From the NCBI GenBank assembly GCA_052400625.1, contig JBQTGH010000008.1: a stretch of DNA of 64,000 nt. One strand, given 5' to 3'. Made by a program: the position numbers and the translations under genes. The stretch comes from Thermophagus sp052400625 (GTDB lineage Bacteria; Bacteroidota; Bacteroidia; Bacteroidales; Marinilabiliaceae). Under the pieces are notes generated by a model. It searched no databases, was not told where the DNA came from, and saw only the letters and a list, made by a program, of their open reading frames with translations. Positions 50,964-61,559 of the stretch are shown here, piece by piece (positions within the stretch are counted from its first letter, which is position 1; every line of letters starts with the position of its first letter).

Positions 50964-51542
50964 ATGAAAATGCAAGACGACAAACATATCATCAAGCTCG
51001 TTCTCCAAGGGGATGTTGCCGCTTATTCGGAACTTGTTGATCGTTACCGTCACATGGTTTTCACCCTTGCAATGCAATTAACAAAAAATGAATCGGATGC
51101 CGAAGAGGTTGCTCAGGATGCCTTTTTAAAAGCATTCCGGGCTTTATCCAAATTCGAAGGAAGATCTTCCTTTTCAACCTGGATCTATCGAATAACTTAC
51201 CATCAGTCGATTACAATGCTCAGAAAGAACAAGAAACACGCTGTCGTATACGATGAACGTTTTGAAAAGGAAGAAAACAACCCTGACGAAGAAAACGTCC
51301 CATTCGAACGATTGGAAAAAGACGATAGAAAACGGTTTTTAAAAGCTTCTCTTGAACGATTAAAAGGTCAGGAAGCATTTATTTTGACTTTATACTATTA
51401 TGAAGGACGCAAGGTAGAGGAAATTTCTCAAATAACGGGTTTTTCAGTATCCAATGTAAAAGTAAGGCTCTTCAGAGCACGAAAAAATTTACTCAAAGAA
51501 TTGAAATACATACTCCAATCGGAGGCAGGTTCCTTATTATAA
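50964..51542 (+). CDS. ECF-type RNA polymerase sigma factor
   Basis: A 192-residue sigma-70 family protein with only regions 2 and 4. Region 2: YSELVDRYRHMVFTLAMQLT, AEEVAQDAFLKAFRALSKFE and FSTWIYRITYHQSI. Region 4: RLKGQEAFILTLYYYEGRKV then EEISQITGFSVSNVKVRLFRARKNLLKEL. The linker is charged (about 85-120). It is probably cotranscribed with the following membrane protein 12 nt downstream, a candidate anti-sigma factor. Confidence 0.94.
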   Translation: MKMQDDKHIIKLVLQGDVAAYSELVDRYRHMVFTLAMQLTKNESDAEEVAQDAFLKAFRALSKFEGRSSFSTWIYRITYHQSITMLRKNKKHAVVYDERFEKEENNPDEENVPFERLEKDDRKRFLKASLERLKGQEAFILTLYYYEGRKVEEISQITGFSVSNVKVRLFRARKNLLKELKYILQSEAGSLL

Positions 51543-51554
51543 ACCTACGGAATT

Positions 51555-51962
51555 ATGGTTAATAAAAAATCAAACAATGAAGACCGAATGCTGAAACAAC
51601 TGTTTCAGGAAAGTTTTGAGCCGGAAGAGATTCCGACGGCCGACTTTAATAAGAAAGTGATGGCCCGTATTTTAAACGAATGGGTCTCACGCTCCAACTA
51701 TTTTGATCCCCTGGTGAATACCCGAAACCGATGGTGGATCGTTCCCGGCATCTTTGTCCTCTTCATCATCGGATTTCTGCTAGATCTGGGACAACTCAGT
51801 CAAAACGCAACAGAATTTGCCTGGTTAAAAAACATATCCGGAACTTTCCAATTCCTTTATTCATGGATAAAACCCATCCATTTAATGATCATTGGAGCCT
51901 TGCTCGCTGTTAGCCTCCTGCTTGGGCTCGACCATCTATTTAAAAAACTATCGAATATTTAA
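51555..51962 (+). CDS. Small membrane protein, candidate anti-sigma partner
   Basis: A 135-residue protein with a hydrophilic cytoplasmic N-terminus of about 60 residues (EDRMLKQLFQESFEPEEIPT, then DFNKKVMARILNEW) and two transmembrane segments (WWIVPGIFVLFIIGFLLDLG and IHLMIIGALLAVSLLLGLDH). I do not recognise a named family. The helical N-terminal segment ahead of a membrane anchor, coupled 12 nt behind an ECF sigma gene, is the layout of anti-sigma factors, so that role is inferred from arrangement. No zinc-binding HxxxCxxC motif is present. Confidence 0.8.
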   Translation: MVNKKSNNEDRMLKQLFQESFEPEEIPTADFNKKVMARILNEWVSRSNYFDPLVNTRNRWWIVPGIFVLFIIGFLLDLGQLSQNATEFAWLKNISGTFQFLYSWIKPIHLMIIGALLAVSLLLGLDHLFKKLSNI

Positions 51963-52245
51963 GCGAATGGTCTAATACAGGTCTCACACTTGCAGTAAAT
52001 GATCCGTTAAATCGGAGTAATGCCATCCAGCCCCAATTGCGACAACAAATGTTAGCCCTTAAAAACAAAATCATACGTCTCTGTTGGAGATGAAGATATC
52101 TCCACAAAAAAAAGTTTTTCTCTCCAAAACACAAAAATCCATCATCATCTCAGGTTTCCTCTGCCAACCGAAGGGCCATAATCCTTTTCTCCAAAGCAAA
52201 ATATCATCAATCTTTTAGTTAATTTTGCAGAAAATTCAAAGCAAC

Positions 52246-54747
52246 GTGATCTATCCGGAAACATTTGAGTCAAAGCTATATTTTCATAAGATACGGGAAT
52301 ATATCAGTAATGGGTGCCTGAGTCCGATGGGCAAGGAACGAGTGGAAAGGATGACCTTTTCCAATAAGTACGACAATGTTGTCGTATGGCTTCGTCAAAC
52401 GCACGAAATGCTCCATATCGAAGATGAAGGGCAAGCCATGCCTGCCTCCAATTTCTTTGATCTTCGCGATCCACTAAAAAAACTAAAAGTGGAAGGGCTC
52501 TTTCTGGAAGTGCACGAACTCTTTGATTTGAGGAGAGCATTGGGAAGCATCCGCGATATTGTACGGTTCATTCAATCAAAAGATGAAGAGCAGTACCCGA
52601 CTCTTTATGAATTGACAAAGCCGGTGATGGTCTATCCCGCTGTTCTCGACAAAATAGATACCATCATAAATAAAAAGGGCGAAGTAAGAGATAACGCCAG
52701 TCCTGAGTTGCTTCGCCTACGTCGCGAAATACGACACAAACACAGCAGCATCTCCGGAAAGATGCAGGACATTCTGAAAAGAGCTCGTCAGGCCGGCATT
52801 GTAGAGGCGGATGCCACCATCACCATCCGCGACGGGAGAGCTGTCATTCCGGTCAATTCGGCCAACAAAAGAAAAATACAGGGCATTGTGCAGGATGAAT
52901 CGGCCACCGGAAAAACCTCTTACATCGAGCCTGCCGAAATAGTAGAGATCAACAACGCAATCAGGGAGCTGGAATACGCCGAGCGCAGGGAACTCGCCAA
53001 AATACTTTCCGAATTATCAGACTTCCTTCGCCCCTATCTGGAAGAGATGATGTACGCCTTTCGTTTTATGGGCATTATCGATTTCATTCGGGCCAAAGCA
53101 CGTTTTGCAAAAAAAATTAACGGGATAGTCCCTGTCGTTCGAAACGAAACAGAATTTCGTTGGGAAAAGGCGATTCATCCTCTTTTGTACCTTCAACATC
53201 AGAAAACTGGAAAAACCGTTGTTCCTCTGGATATAGAACTCACCCCCGACAACAGGATTCTGCTCATTTCTGGGCCCAACGCCGGAGGTAAATCGGTCTG
53301 CCTGCAAACCGTAGGACTGCTTCAATATATGTTGCAATGTGGGCTTCCGGTGCCGGTGGGAGCCAATTCCCAAATGGGTTTCTTCGATCATATATTCATG
53401 GACATTGGTGATGAACAATCTATTGAGAACGATCTAAGCACCTACAGTTCTCACCTGATGAACATGAAGTTTTTTCTGCGTCATTCCAACAACCGATCGT
53501 TATTGCTAATCGATGAATTCGGTACCGGCACGGAACCCATGCTCGGAGGTGCTATCGCCGAAGCGGTACTAAACCAACTGAACCGCCTGAAGGTTTACGG
53601 CGTCATTACCACCCACTATACCAATCTAAAACATTTCGCATCCGAACACGATGGCATCATAAATGGGGCCATGCTTTTTGATACGCATAAAATAGAACCT
53701 CTCTTCAAATTGGAGATGGGCCAACCCGGTAGCTCCTTTGCCTTCGAAATTGCCAGAAAGACCGGCCTCCCCGAAGAAATTCTTCAAACGGCCAAAACAC
53801 AATTGGGCGAGGATCATATCAACTTTGATAAACATTTGCGTGAGATTATTCGAGACAAACGCTACTGGGAGAAAAAACGCGAAATGGTACGCAACCGTGA
53901 GAAAAAACTGGAAACAACCCTCAGTAAATACGAACAAGAACTTGAAAAACTAAAACAGGAGAGAACGCAAATTATTGAAAACGCCCGTAAGGAAGCGTCG
54001 GAATTGCTTTCCTCGGCCAATAAAGAAATTGAGAAAACCATTCGGGGCATCAGAGAGGCGCAGGCAGAAAAGGAAAAAACACGTTCACTGCGCAAAAACA
54101 TTGAGCGCCTCAAAGAAGAGATTAAAGCCCCTGCCACAGATGCAAGTGTTCAAAGACAACTGGAAAAGAAAATCCAAAAAATTAAAGAAAAACAAGCCGG
54201 AAAGAAAAAGAGAAAATCTGAAAATTCAACGACTCCTCCCACGTCGGACCAAACAGAGATCCCGGTCGAAAAAAACCGTCCCCTACAACCTGGAGATGTG
54301 GTAAAACTAGAAGGTCAATCCATTCCCGGGGAGATCATGGAGGTTAACAAGAAAGAAGCAATTGTAGCTTTCGGACAACTCATCACCACCGTTAAAACCA
54401 TCCGTCTCCAACGCATCAGCAGAAGTGAATACAAAAAGGCCATCCGGCAAAACCAAACTGTTGGCAGTAATATTGCCGAACGAGTACGAACAAAAAAACT
54501 GTCATTCAAACCGGATATCGATGTTCGGGGACTGAGGGCTGACGATGCCGTATCAAAAGTTCTGGAACACCTGGACGAAGCCCTCCTTTGTGGAGAACAA
54601 ACCATCAAGATACTTCATGGAAAAGGAAACGGTATTCTTCGCGATCAAATACGGCAACATCTGGCAACACTGCCATATGTTTCACAATATCGCGATGAAC
54701 ACATTCAATACGGAGGTGCCGGAATTACAGTGGTCGAACTGGAATAA
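52246..54747 (+). CDS. mutS2: MutS2 endonuclease / ribosome-rescue ATPase
   Basis: A 833-residue MutS-family ATPase with Smr nuclease domain. MutS core (about 1-300), ATPase with Walker A ISGPNAGGKSV (343-351), Walker B LLLIDEFGTGTEP and ITTHYTNLKHFA; then a long coiled coil (about 520-650), a KOW-like segment (LQPGDVVKLEGQSIPGEIME) and a C-terminal Smr domain with DVRGLRADDAV and LHGKGNGILRDQI. Bacterial MutS2 has been linked to suppression of recombination and to splitting of collided ribosomes. I use GTG at 52246 (MIYPETFESKL), where family members begin; the TTG at 52225 adds seven residues. Confidence 0.95.
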   Translation: MIYPETFESKLYFHKIREYISNGCLSPMGKERVERMTFSNKYDNVVVWLRQTHEMLHIEDEGQAMPASNFFDLRDPLKKLKVEGLFLEVHELFDLRRALGSIRDIVRFIQSKDEEQYPTLYELTKPVMVYPAVLDKIDTIINKKGEVRDNASPELLRLRREIRHKHSSISGKMQDILKRARQAGIVEADATITIRDGRAVIPVNSANKRKIQGIVQDESATGKTSYIEPAEIVEINNAIRELEYAERRELAKILSELSDFLRPYLEEMMYAFRFMGIIDFIRAKARFAKKINGIVPVVRNETEFRWEKAIHPLLYLQHQKTGKTVVPLDIELTPDNRILLISGPNAGGKSVCLQTVGLLQYMLQCGLPVPVGANSQMGFFDHIFMDIGDEQSIENDLSTYSSHLMNMKFFLRHSNNRSLLLIDEFGTGTEPMLGGAIAEAVLNQLNRLKVYGVITTHYTNLKHFASEHDGIINGAMLFDTHKIEPLFKLEMGQPGSSFAFEIARKTGLPEEILQTAKTQLGEDHINFDKHLREIIRDKRYWEKKREMVRNREKKLETTLSKYEQELEKLKQERTQIIENARKEASELLSSANKEIEKTIRGIREAQAEKEKTRSLRKNIERLKEEIKAPATDASVQRQLEKKIQKIKEKQAGKKKRKSENSTTPPTSDQTEIPVEKNRPLQPGDVVKLEGQSIPGEIMEVNKKEAIVAFGQLITTVKTIRLQRISRSEYKKAIRQNQTVGSNIAERVRTKKLSFKPDIDVRGLRADDAVSKVLEHLDEALLCGEQTIKILHGKGNGILRDQIRQHLATLPYVSQYRDEHIQYGGAGITVVELE

Positions 54748-54913
54748 CGAGAGATAAACCATCGTATTACAAAATTGCGCATCACATTTTCGTCTTTAAA
54801 ACGGAAATCCTGCTCAACATTCACCTATAAATATATATATTTGACTAAATAACCAATTAAGAATAAATTTACTGCCAGTCCGTCATTCGCCGGTAATCAA
54901 TAAATAGAACATT

Positions 54914-57900
54914 ATGGGGTATTTTACACCTAAACGAACAAACATCCGGATTTTCTTATTTTGGAGCTTATTTTTTCTCATCATTCCTATTCAACCCGCA
55001 ACCTCAGTAGGCGCTTTTCCTTATGCACAAAAAATAACGCAACCCGACGGGTCCACCATCACCATTCGCATTCGTGGGGATGAGTGGTTCAACTGGGTCA
55101 CCACCGTTGACGGCTACAGAATATTAAAAAACAGAGCCGGCATTTTTGAATATGCGACGCAACTGAAATCAGGAATTATTACGGGTTCCGGAATTACGGC
55201 CTCCGATCCGGAGCATCGTACTGTGTCCGAAAAACAATATTTGAGTACGCTTTCCAAAAACATAGGGATTTCCCAAAAAAAGATGTTGGAAAAGCGTCAA
55301 AAAAGATATGACGGCTTATTAAAAAGTGCAGTGATGACCACCTATTTTCCTTCACAGGGTGAAGCCTCGCTGCTGCTGATCCTTGCCAACTTCAAAGATA
55401 CAAACCCCTCCTTTCCGTCTTCCGACTTTGAAGCTTTTATGAATCAGAAAGGCTATAACAGCACCGGCAGTTTCAAGGATTACTATCAAGAAGTCAGCGG
55501 AGGTTTATTAACGGTCAACACATCTGTAACCCAATGGGTTTCTGTGCCCGGGAATCATGATTATTACGGTCCGGAAGATAAATGGAAAGAATTTGCGCTT
55601 CATGCAGTGCAGGCTGCTGCCGATGCCGGGGTGGATTTTTCTGCGTTCGACAACGACGGTGACGGGATCGTTGAAGGGGTTGCCATCATTCATCAGGGTG
55701 CCGGACAGGAGGTCACGGGCGACACCACCGACATCTGGTCGCACTCCTATTCCTTTTCATCCTGGGGTATTCCCGAATCGGAAAGAACATTCAACGGTGT
55801 GGTGGTGAATCAGTTCACTATCCAGCCGGAATTGCAATATAATTCGGGAAACATGAACACGATTGGTGTTATATGTCATGAATTTGGACATAACCTGGGC
55901 CTTCCCGACTTTTATGACGTGGACGATGAATTGAATGGCCAATACACCGGGACAGGCGACTGGGACATTATGGCCAGCGGCACCTACAACGGATCACCAA
56001 CCGGCTCGTCTCCGGCACACCACAATCCTTTTTCCAAGGCAGAGCTGGGGTGGGTTACGGTTACACCTATCGATGAACCGGCTTCCATCACCCTTAATCC
56101 TATATACTCTTCTAAAGAAGTGCTTCGAGTCAATAGCCCCACAGATGGGGAATACCTGCTGCTTGAGAACAGGCGCAGAGTGGGCTTTGATTCATTTATC
56201 CCGGGTAATGGCCTTTTGGTATATCATGTGGACGAAAACCTCATCGATCAAAGACGACTAACCAATACCATCAATGTAGACAGTCATCAGGGTTTCTATC
56301 CCCTTGCTGCCAACGATACCATCAACGATGCTTCCTGTCCGTTCCCGGGCACCAAAAAAGTAACCGAACTTACCGATACCGGCACCCCTGCTACCAAGAC
56401 CTGGGATGGACAAGGCTTTAACCGCAGCATGACCAATATTGTCCTGACAGATACGGTAATCACCTTCGATTTTATGTTTTTGCAAGATGGCACCCCACTC
56501 GAATTTGAAGCTAACCCCATCAACCATGAATCGATAACCCTTTCATGGACACCGTCAACAGACCATAAGCCGGTGTTGATAGCCTGGAGCGATGACGGCA
56601 ATTTTGGCATCCCTGAAAATGGGAAGGAATATGAGGCAGGAGAAACTATTAGTGGTGGCGGAACCGTTTTGTACTATGGAACCGCTGATACCACTTATAA
56701 TCATACCGGGCTTTCATCCTCCACACAATACTATTATTCGGCATGGAGTAACAAAGGCACCAGCTATTCCCAAAATCTGAAGGACAGCGCTATTACCAGC
56801 CCGCCGCCCATTACCTCTTTTCCCTGGAGCGACGGTTTTGAAAATGATTTGGATGCCTGGATGCAGGAATATGTTTCCGGTCAAATATCCTGGTCGGTCA
56901 ACAAATTTTATATTAACGAAATTCGAGTCAAACCATGGGCCGGCTCCTTTTATGCCACATTTTTCGCCAACACTTTTATTCCCCAAACCACCCGACTTGT
57001 TTCCCCTATTCTGGAATTGAAAATCGATGAAACTTATTTCCTCCGCTTCCGCCATATGCAGCACGAATGGGAAGGAGATCAGGATGAGTTGAGGATTTTG
57101 ATAAAAAAAGAGTCCGGTAACCAATGGGAAGAAATAGCTTACTTCGGTATTCATACGCCGGAATGGACCGAGAGAATTGTTGAAATACCCTATTCCGAAC
57201 CGTTAAAAATTGCATTTGAAGGCACCTCCAATTACGGCTATGGCATAGGTCTCGACAGTGTAGAAGTATTTGAAGCCTCGGCCTGCAGTATAAAACCTGA
57301 TATTTCTGCCTCAGAATTTTCCGCAGGTAACGTAACAAAAACCTCCATGGATCTGACCTGGAAACGCGGAAACGGAGATGCCCTGCTTATCCTGGCCAGG
57401 AAAGGAGCCATGGTCACCGAAATTCCTGAAAACGGCACTTCATACGCTGCCAACAGTGAATTTGGCATGGGAACTTCTCTTCCCAATGAAACTTATGTCA
57501 TTTACAACGGGACAGGCACCTCCATGACCCTTACCGGACTGGAGCATACCTCGGAATATTACCTGAGTTTTTTTGAGTATTACGATGCTTATAAGTGTTA
57601 TGAAATAAGCGCACCATCGGTTTCATTCGAGACCGTTCCCAACATTTACAATATTAGCGTGGTGGTTTCTGATAATGAAGGCAATCCAATTGAAAATGCA
57701 ACACTCGTCCATGCGGAGGATACCTTATATACCGATGCTACAGGAACAGCTACGTTCCAGGCAACCCACAGCGAAGACAATTATGAGCACTTTGACGTGT
57801 TTAAAGAAACCTATGTAGCCTTCTCCGATCGGTTTATTCCCGATCAATCCAAGACGCTTCAGGCTGCCTTGCGTCGCTTTGAACCCTTGTCTCCGTCACA

Positions 57901-59329
57901 CCTTTTAGGCACCAAAGAGAACAAAACAATCTCTCTGGAATGGTCACCCGTCATTAACGAAAATTTCGAGCAATACCTCACCTATTCCACAGAAATTGAC
58001 GGATGGAAATTTTTGGACAAAGACGGCGACGACACCTATGGCATCAGAACCCTGACCTGGCCGGGTGAGAACGATCCTATGGCCTTTATGGTTTTTGATG
58101 TGCACGACAACAATGTTTTGCAAATGGATTACAACATTTCAGCTTGGTCGGGAAGAAAAGTATTAATTGCCTTTGCAGCACAAAAAGTTCAGAGCAATGA
58201 CTGGCTAATATCTCCGCCAACCATTATCAATAAAGGTGACTCACTCTCGATTATGGCCCGCACTTTAGATGCCGGCAGCTGGGGATATGAAGTCATCAAT
58301 ATCAAGGTTCGTCCGGAAGGTGAAACGGAATGGACCACTCTTACGGAAAATGAGGAAGTTCCGGAAACATGGACCCAATACAAATTTGCGCTGGATGAAG
58401 AGTATCTAGGACAAAAGGTAGAAATAGCTGTACAGAGTATCGGCAATAACACATTTGCGCTTCTAATCGATGATATCCGGATAGGTTCAATCCTTGAATC
58501 TGTTGATCAGAATTTGACTTCATCACTTGCCATGTCTCCCCAAGCAAATAATGCGCTTAGAACCACGGATGAGACGCGACGCATCAAACTATCACGCGAT
58601 GGGAATAGAGCCATTTCCTATAAAGCACCATCGCCCTATACCGGCAATGTAGAATATGCCATCTATAAAGACGGCATAGAAAAAGAGCGCATTTATGGCT
58701 TTTCCTCCATTACATTCAAAGAGGAGGTGCCGGACTGCAAAGAATATGAATATAAAGTGAGTGCCGTTTATTCTGACGTAAAGATGGAGTCAGCACCCAC
58801 CGAACCGGTGTGGATTGCCCCTTGCTATAGCGTACTTTTCATCATCCGTAATGCCGATAATCAACCAATAGATAATGCCGAGGTAACATTTAACCGGGAA
58901 ACGCAAATCACCGACATCAATGGGGAGGCATACTTTTCTCTGGTGGATGACAGCGACGATCAGGAATATACCATTTCAGCGGCAGGATACCAGCAATTTC
59001 AGAATGTGATCACGATAGAAGCAGATACCACCATTAAAGTGGTGATGGACACTCTGGATACCGGAATTAAAAAACCAACGACCGATCCAATTTCCATTAC
59101 CCCCAATCCGGTGGATGCCGAAGCAACCATCCACAATTTAACCGATAACCAATACATTATTGAAATTTACGAAATCACCGGTAAACCTATAAAAACAATA
59201 ACCATAAACGGAGGTCTGACCTCCACCATAAATCTTTCGTCTTTAAAACCGGGGATGTATTTCTTAATGATTAGAAACGACAGAGGAGAAACACATCGGC
59301 TAAAAATAATCAAACGAACCAGATTGTGA
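54914..59329 (+). CDS. Secreted M6-family metalloprotease with adhesin, FN3 and T9SS domains
   Basis: A 1471-residue exported protease. A signal peptide covers about 1-33 (FLFWSLFFLIIPIQPATS). A propeptide-like region follows, then the M6 (immune inhibitor A-like) catalytic domain with ICHEFGHNLGLPDFYD: zinc ligands His322 and His326, catalytic Glu323, and GDWDIMASGTYNG downstream. After it come FN3-like modules, two cleaved-adhesin-like jelly-roll regions (near 640-790 with FENDLDAWMQEYVSG; near 1015-1195 with YSTEIDGWKFLDKDGDD), carboxypeptidase-regulatory-like repeats (ISVVVSDNEGNPIENATLVH) and a terminal T9SS domain (ISITPNPVDAEATIHNL). A -7-like TATATTTG lies at 54836-54843. Confidence 0.94.
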   Translation: MGYFTPKRTNIRIFLFWSLFFLIIPIQPATSVGAFPYAQKITQPDGSTITIRIRGDEWFNWVTTVDGYRILKNRAGIFEYATQLKSGIITGSGITASDPEHRTVSEKQYLSTLSKNIGISQKKMLEKRQKRYDGLLKSAVMTTYFPSQGEASLLLILANFKDTNPSFPSSDFEAFMNQKGYNSTGSFKDYYQEVSGGLLTVNTSVTQWVSVPGNHDYYGPEDKWKEFALHAVQAAADAGVDFSAFDNDGDGIVEGVAIIHQGAGQEVTGDTTDIWSHSYSFSSWGIPESERTFNGVVVNQFTIQPELQYNSGNMNTIGVICHEFGHNLGLPDFYDVDDELNGQYTGTGDWDIMASGTYNGSPTGSSPAHHNPFSKAELGWVTVTPIDEPASITLNPIYSSKEVLRVNSPTDGEYLLLENRRRVGFDSFIPGNGLLVYHVDENLIDQRRLTNTINVDSHQGFYPLAANDTINDASCPFPGTKKVTELTDTGTPATKTWDGQGFNRSMTNIVLTDTVITFDFMFLQDGTPLEFEANPINHESITLSWTPSTDHKPVLIAWSDDGNFGIPENGKEYEAGETISGGGTVLYYGTADTTYNHTGLSSSTQYYYSAWSNKGTSYSQNLKDSAITSPPPITSFPWSDGFENDLDAWMQEYVSGQISWSVNKFYINEIRVKPWAGSFYATFFANTFIPQTTRLVSPILELKIDETYFLRFRHMQHEWEGDQDELRILIKKESGNQWEEIAYFGIHTPEWTERIVEIPYSEPLKIAFEGTSNYGYGIGLDSVEVFEASACSIKPDISASEFSAGNVTKTSMDLTWKRGNGDALLILARKGAMVTEIPENGTSYAANSEFGMGTSLPNETYVIYNGTGTSMTLTGLEHTSEYYLSFFEYYDAYKCYEISAPSVSFETVPNIYNISVVVSDNEGNPIENATLVHAEDTLYTDATGTATFQATHSEDNYEHFDVFKETYVAFSDRFIPDQSKTLQAALRRFEPLSPSHLLGTKENKTISLEWSPVINENFEQYLTYSTEIDGWKFLDKDGDDTYGIRTLTWPGENDPMAFMVFDVHDNNVLQMDYNISAWSGRKVLIAFAAQKVQSNDWLISPPTIINKGDSLSIMARTLDAGSWGYEVINIKVRPEGETEWTTLTENEEVPETWTQYKFALDEEYLGQKVEIAVQSIGNNTFALLIDDIRIGSILESVDQNLTSSLAMSPQANNALRTTDETRRIKLSRDGNRAISYKAPSPYTGNVEYAIYKDGIEKERIYGFSSITFKEEVPDCKEYEYKVSAVYSDVKMESAPTEPVWIAPCYSVLFIIRNADNQPIDNAEVTFNRETQITDINGEAYFSLVDDSDDQEYTISAAGYQQFQNVITIEADTTIKVVMDTLDTGIKKPTTDPISITPNPVDAEATIHNLTDNQYIIEIYEITGKPIKTITINGGLTSTINLSSLKPGMYFLMIRNDRGETHRLKIIKRTRL

Positions 59330-59466
59330 CTAACTACACACCCTGTTTCGAACGCGGGTATGCACTGAAAGCAGAAGTTAGCAAGGTTTAGAAAAAGTTC
59401 TTGCAGAATACCTTCAGGAACGACTCGATTTATCATGAACATATCCAATGCCTTAAGCAATAAATT

Positions 59467-60402
59467 ATGCAACTGAAAATTTCAATTCTGCTCATGATTG
59501 CCTTTTGTCAAACCTTATCTGCCGAAACAGAAGAGGAACCAATTACGCTTGAGACAAAGACTGGAAAGATAGAAGGAACCCTTTTATGTCCCGTTTCAAG
59601 TAAAAAAATTCCGGTGGTTTTAATCATCTCAGGGTCTGGCCCTACCGACCGAAATGGCAATAACCCGGTCATGATCAACAACTCGCTAAAAATGTTGGCA
59701 GAAGGATTATTTCAAAAAGGGATTGCCTCTGTCAGATATGATAAACGAGGAATTGCCGCGAGCCGGGAAGCAGCCAAAATCGAAAGCAATTTAAGATTTG
59801 AAACCTATATTGATGATGCCATAGCGTGGGTTGATCTGCTTAATAACGACGCCAAATTTTCAGAAATCATCATTGCCGGACACAGTGAAGGTTCCTTAAT
59901 CGGGATGATCGCTTCCCGCAAAAAAGAAGTAACAAAATTCATCTCTTTAGCCGGCTCCGGCTCTCCTGCCGCAAACATAATTAAAGACCAGCTAAAGGAA
60001 CAACCCCCAATGGTTTTAGATCAGATAACGACAATCATAGAAAAACTGGAAAAAGGAGAAACCACAGATAGTGTTCCTCTAATGCTCTATTCACTCTTCA
60101 GACCCGACATTCAGCCTTATCTGATCTCATGGTTTAAGTATCACCCCAAAAAAGAAATCGCAAAGCTCAATAAACCTGTTTTAATCATTCAAGGAACTAC
60201 TGATATTCAAGTAGGCATCTCCGAGGCTGAAAAATTGGCCGATGCAAATAAAAACGCAAAAAAACATATTATTCAGGGGATGAATCATATTTTAAAACCT
60301 GCCGAAACCGACAGAATTCAGAATATCCGAACTTACTCAAATCCGGAGTTACCATTAAAAGAGGGATTGATTGATTTAATAAGTCAGTTTATTTATGATT
60401 GA
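59467..60402 (+). CDS. Exported alpha/beta hydrolase
   Basis: A 311-residue serine hydrolase with an N-terminal signal peptide (MQLKISILLMIAFCQTLSA). The fold markers are VVLIISGSGPTDRNGNNPV (oxyanion region), SVRYDKRGIAASRE, the nucleophile elbow IIAGHSEGSLIGMIAS (Ser in GHSEG), and the acid/His end with VLIIQGTTDIQVGISEAEKL and GMNHILKP. It belongs with the periplasmic or lipoprotein-linked DAAP/esterase-like hydrolases common in Bacteroidota; the natural ester is unknown. Not obviously linked to its neighbours. Confidence 0.9.
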   Translation: MQLKISILLMIAFCQTLSAETEEEPITLETKTGKIEGTLLCPVSSKKIPVVLIISGSGPTDRNGNNPVMINNSLKMLAEGLFQKGIASVRYDKRGIAASREAAKIESNLRFETYIDDAIAWVDLLNNDAKFSEIIIAGHSEGSLIGMIASRKKEVTKFISLAGSGSPAANIIKDQLKEQPPMVLDQITTIIEKLEKGETTDSVPLMLYSLFRPDIQPYLISWFKYHPKKEIAKLNKPVLIIQGTTDIQVGISEAEKLADANKNAKKHIIQGMNHILKPAETDRIQNIRTYSNPELPLKEGLIDLISQFIYD

Positions 60403-60510
60403 AGATTAATAATTCATATTTGCACCAAACAACCCCTTATAATAACCCCGAGTCTCCATCCAACTATAGAAATGTTTTTTAATTACCGAATTTACTAATT
60501 TATCAATAAG

Positions 60511-60939
60511 ATGAGCAACCCAAAAGATAGAAGGGAAAAGCCGGATTCATCATCGGACAATAAGCCCAAAATAACTGGAATTGGTGGAATATTTTTTTAT
60601 TCAGACAATGCCGAAGAAACACAAAAATGGTACGCTGAAAATCTAGGACTAGAATTGAATGATTGGGGTTCATGTAGCTTTGATAGTAGAGATATAAATA
60701 ACCCTGAAAAAATAAACACACTACAATGGAAGCCTTTCAAAAGAGGGGACAAATACTTTTCTCCATCCCAAAAAGAGTTTATGATAAACTTCCAAGTTCA
60801 AAATATAGAAGGGCTTGTAGATAAGCTAAAAAAAAACGGAGTAAACATACTTGACAGCATTGCTACTTATGATTACGGAAAATTCGTCCATATATTAGAC
60901 AGAGAAGGAAACAAAATAGAATTGTGGGAACCAATTTAA
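60511..60939 (+). CDS. VOC-family (glyoxalase/bleomycin-resistance-like) protein
   Basis: A 142-residue vicinal oxygen chelate protein. After a 20-residue hydrophilic leader (MSNPKDRREKPDSSSDNKPK) the fold starts ITGIGGIFFYSDNAEETQKW, continues YAENLGLELNDWGS, and ends VHILDREGNKIELWEPI with the Glu metal ligand of the second betaalphabetabetabeta unit. The first ligand position has no His. Functions in the family range from glyoxalase to antibiotic binding; none can be chosen here. It follows the hydrolase by 108 nt on the same strand. Confidence 0.88.
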   Translation: MSNPKDRREKPDSSSDNKPKITGIGGIFFYSDNAEETQKWYAENLGLELNDWGSCSFDSRDINNPEKINTLQWKPFKRGDKYFSPSQKEFMINFQVQNIEGLVDKLKKNGVNILDSIATYDYGKFVHILDREGNKIELWEPI

Positions 60940-61305
60940 ACCAGTTTAGAAAATTGCCTTTATAAAGCCGAAAGCACTACCTCATTGTCCTGAGATCTGC
61001 AACTTGATATGAACGAGGTAATCAAAAATAAATACCGCATTCTCTCCCCTCGATAACAAAATTGGGATTAAAGACAGAACGTCACCTAGTTTGTGATCAT
61101 TTGGTCCAAAAACAATATTCCTTGGAAATATTCGCTCCGGAAATATGCTAAACCTGCTCAATAAAATGAAGGACACCATCTCATGAGGATGGGAATATCA
61201 TAGACTGAAAGAATGGTTTGTTGAGACTAATAGGCCAACAATCTTTCGTAAAATATTCGTAAAACATTCGCCCGAAATCTGGCAAAATTTAGTGTAATTT
61301 TAACA
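60940..61305. other. Intergenic region before the tRNA pair
   Basis: About 365 bases. A 65-codon minus-strand frame (60982-61179) has no recognisable features and I do not call it. No repeat or promoter seen. Confidence 0.4.
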
Positions 61306-61342
61306 AACCCAAAAAGGCCCTGAACCTAGTCAGAGCCTTTTA
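61306..61342 (-). terminator. Terminator of the tRNA-Gly/tRNA-Thr transcript
   Basis: On the minus strand AAAAGGCTCTGA pairs with TCAGGGCCTTTT (one mismatch) around CTAGGT, followed by T residues. It lies about 20 nt past tRNA-Thr. Confidence 0.85.
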
Positions 61343-61361
61343 TCTACTTGATTTTCAAGTG

Positions 61362-61433
61362 AGCCAATGACGGGAGTTGAACCCGTGACCTCTTCCTTAC
61401 CAAGGAAGCGCTCTACCACTGAGCTACATCGGC
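61362..61433 (-). tRNA. tRNA-Thr (GGT)
   Basis: A 72-nt cloverleaf. GCCGATG pairs with CATTGGC; the anticodon stem CTTCC/GGAAG encloses TTGGTAA, anticodon GGT (ACC/ACT codons). The T arm is ACGGGTTCAACTCCCGT. CCA is not encoded. It lies 10 nt downstream of tRNA-Gly on the same transcript. Confidence 0.95.
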
Positions 61434-61443
61434 GAAACAAAAG

Positions 61444-61516
<73 letters not shown>

Positions 61517-61559
61517 AAATTTTTAAACGATTCTCAGGCCTTTTGCCTGATGAGCGGTG

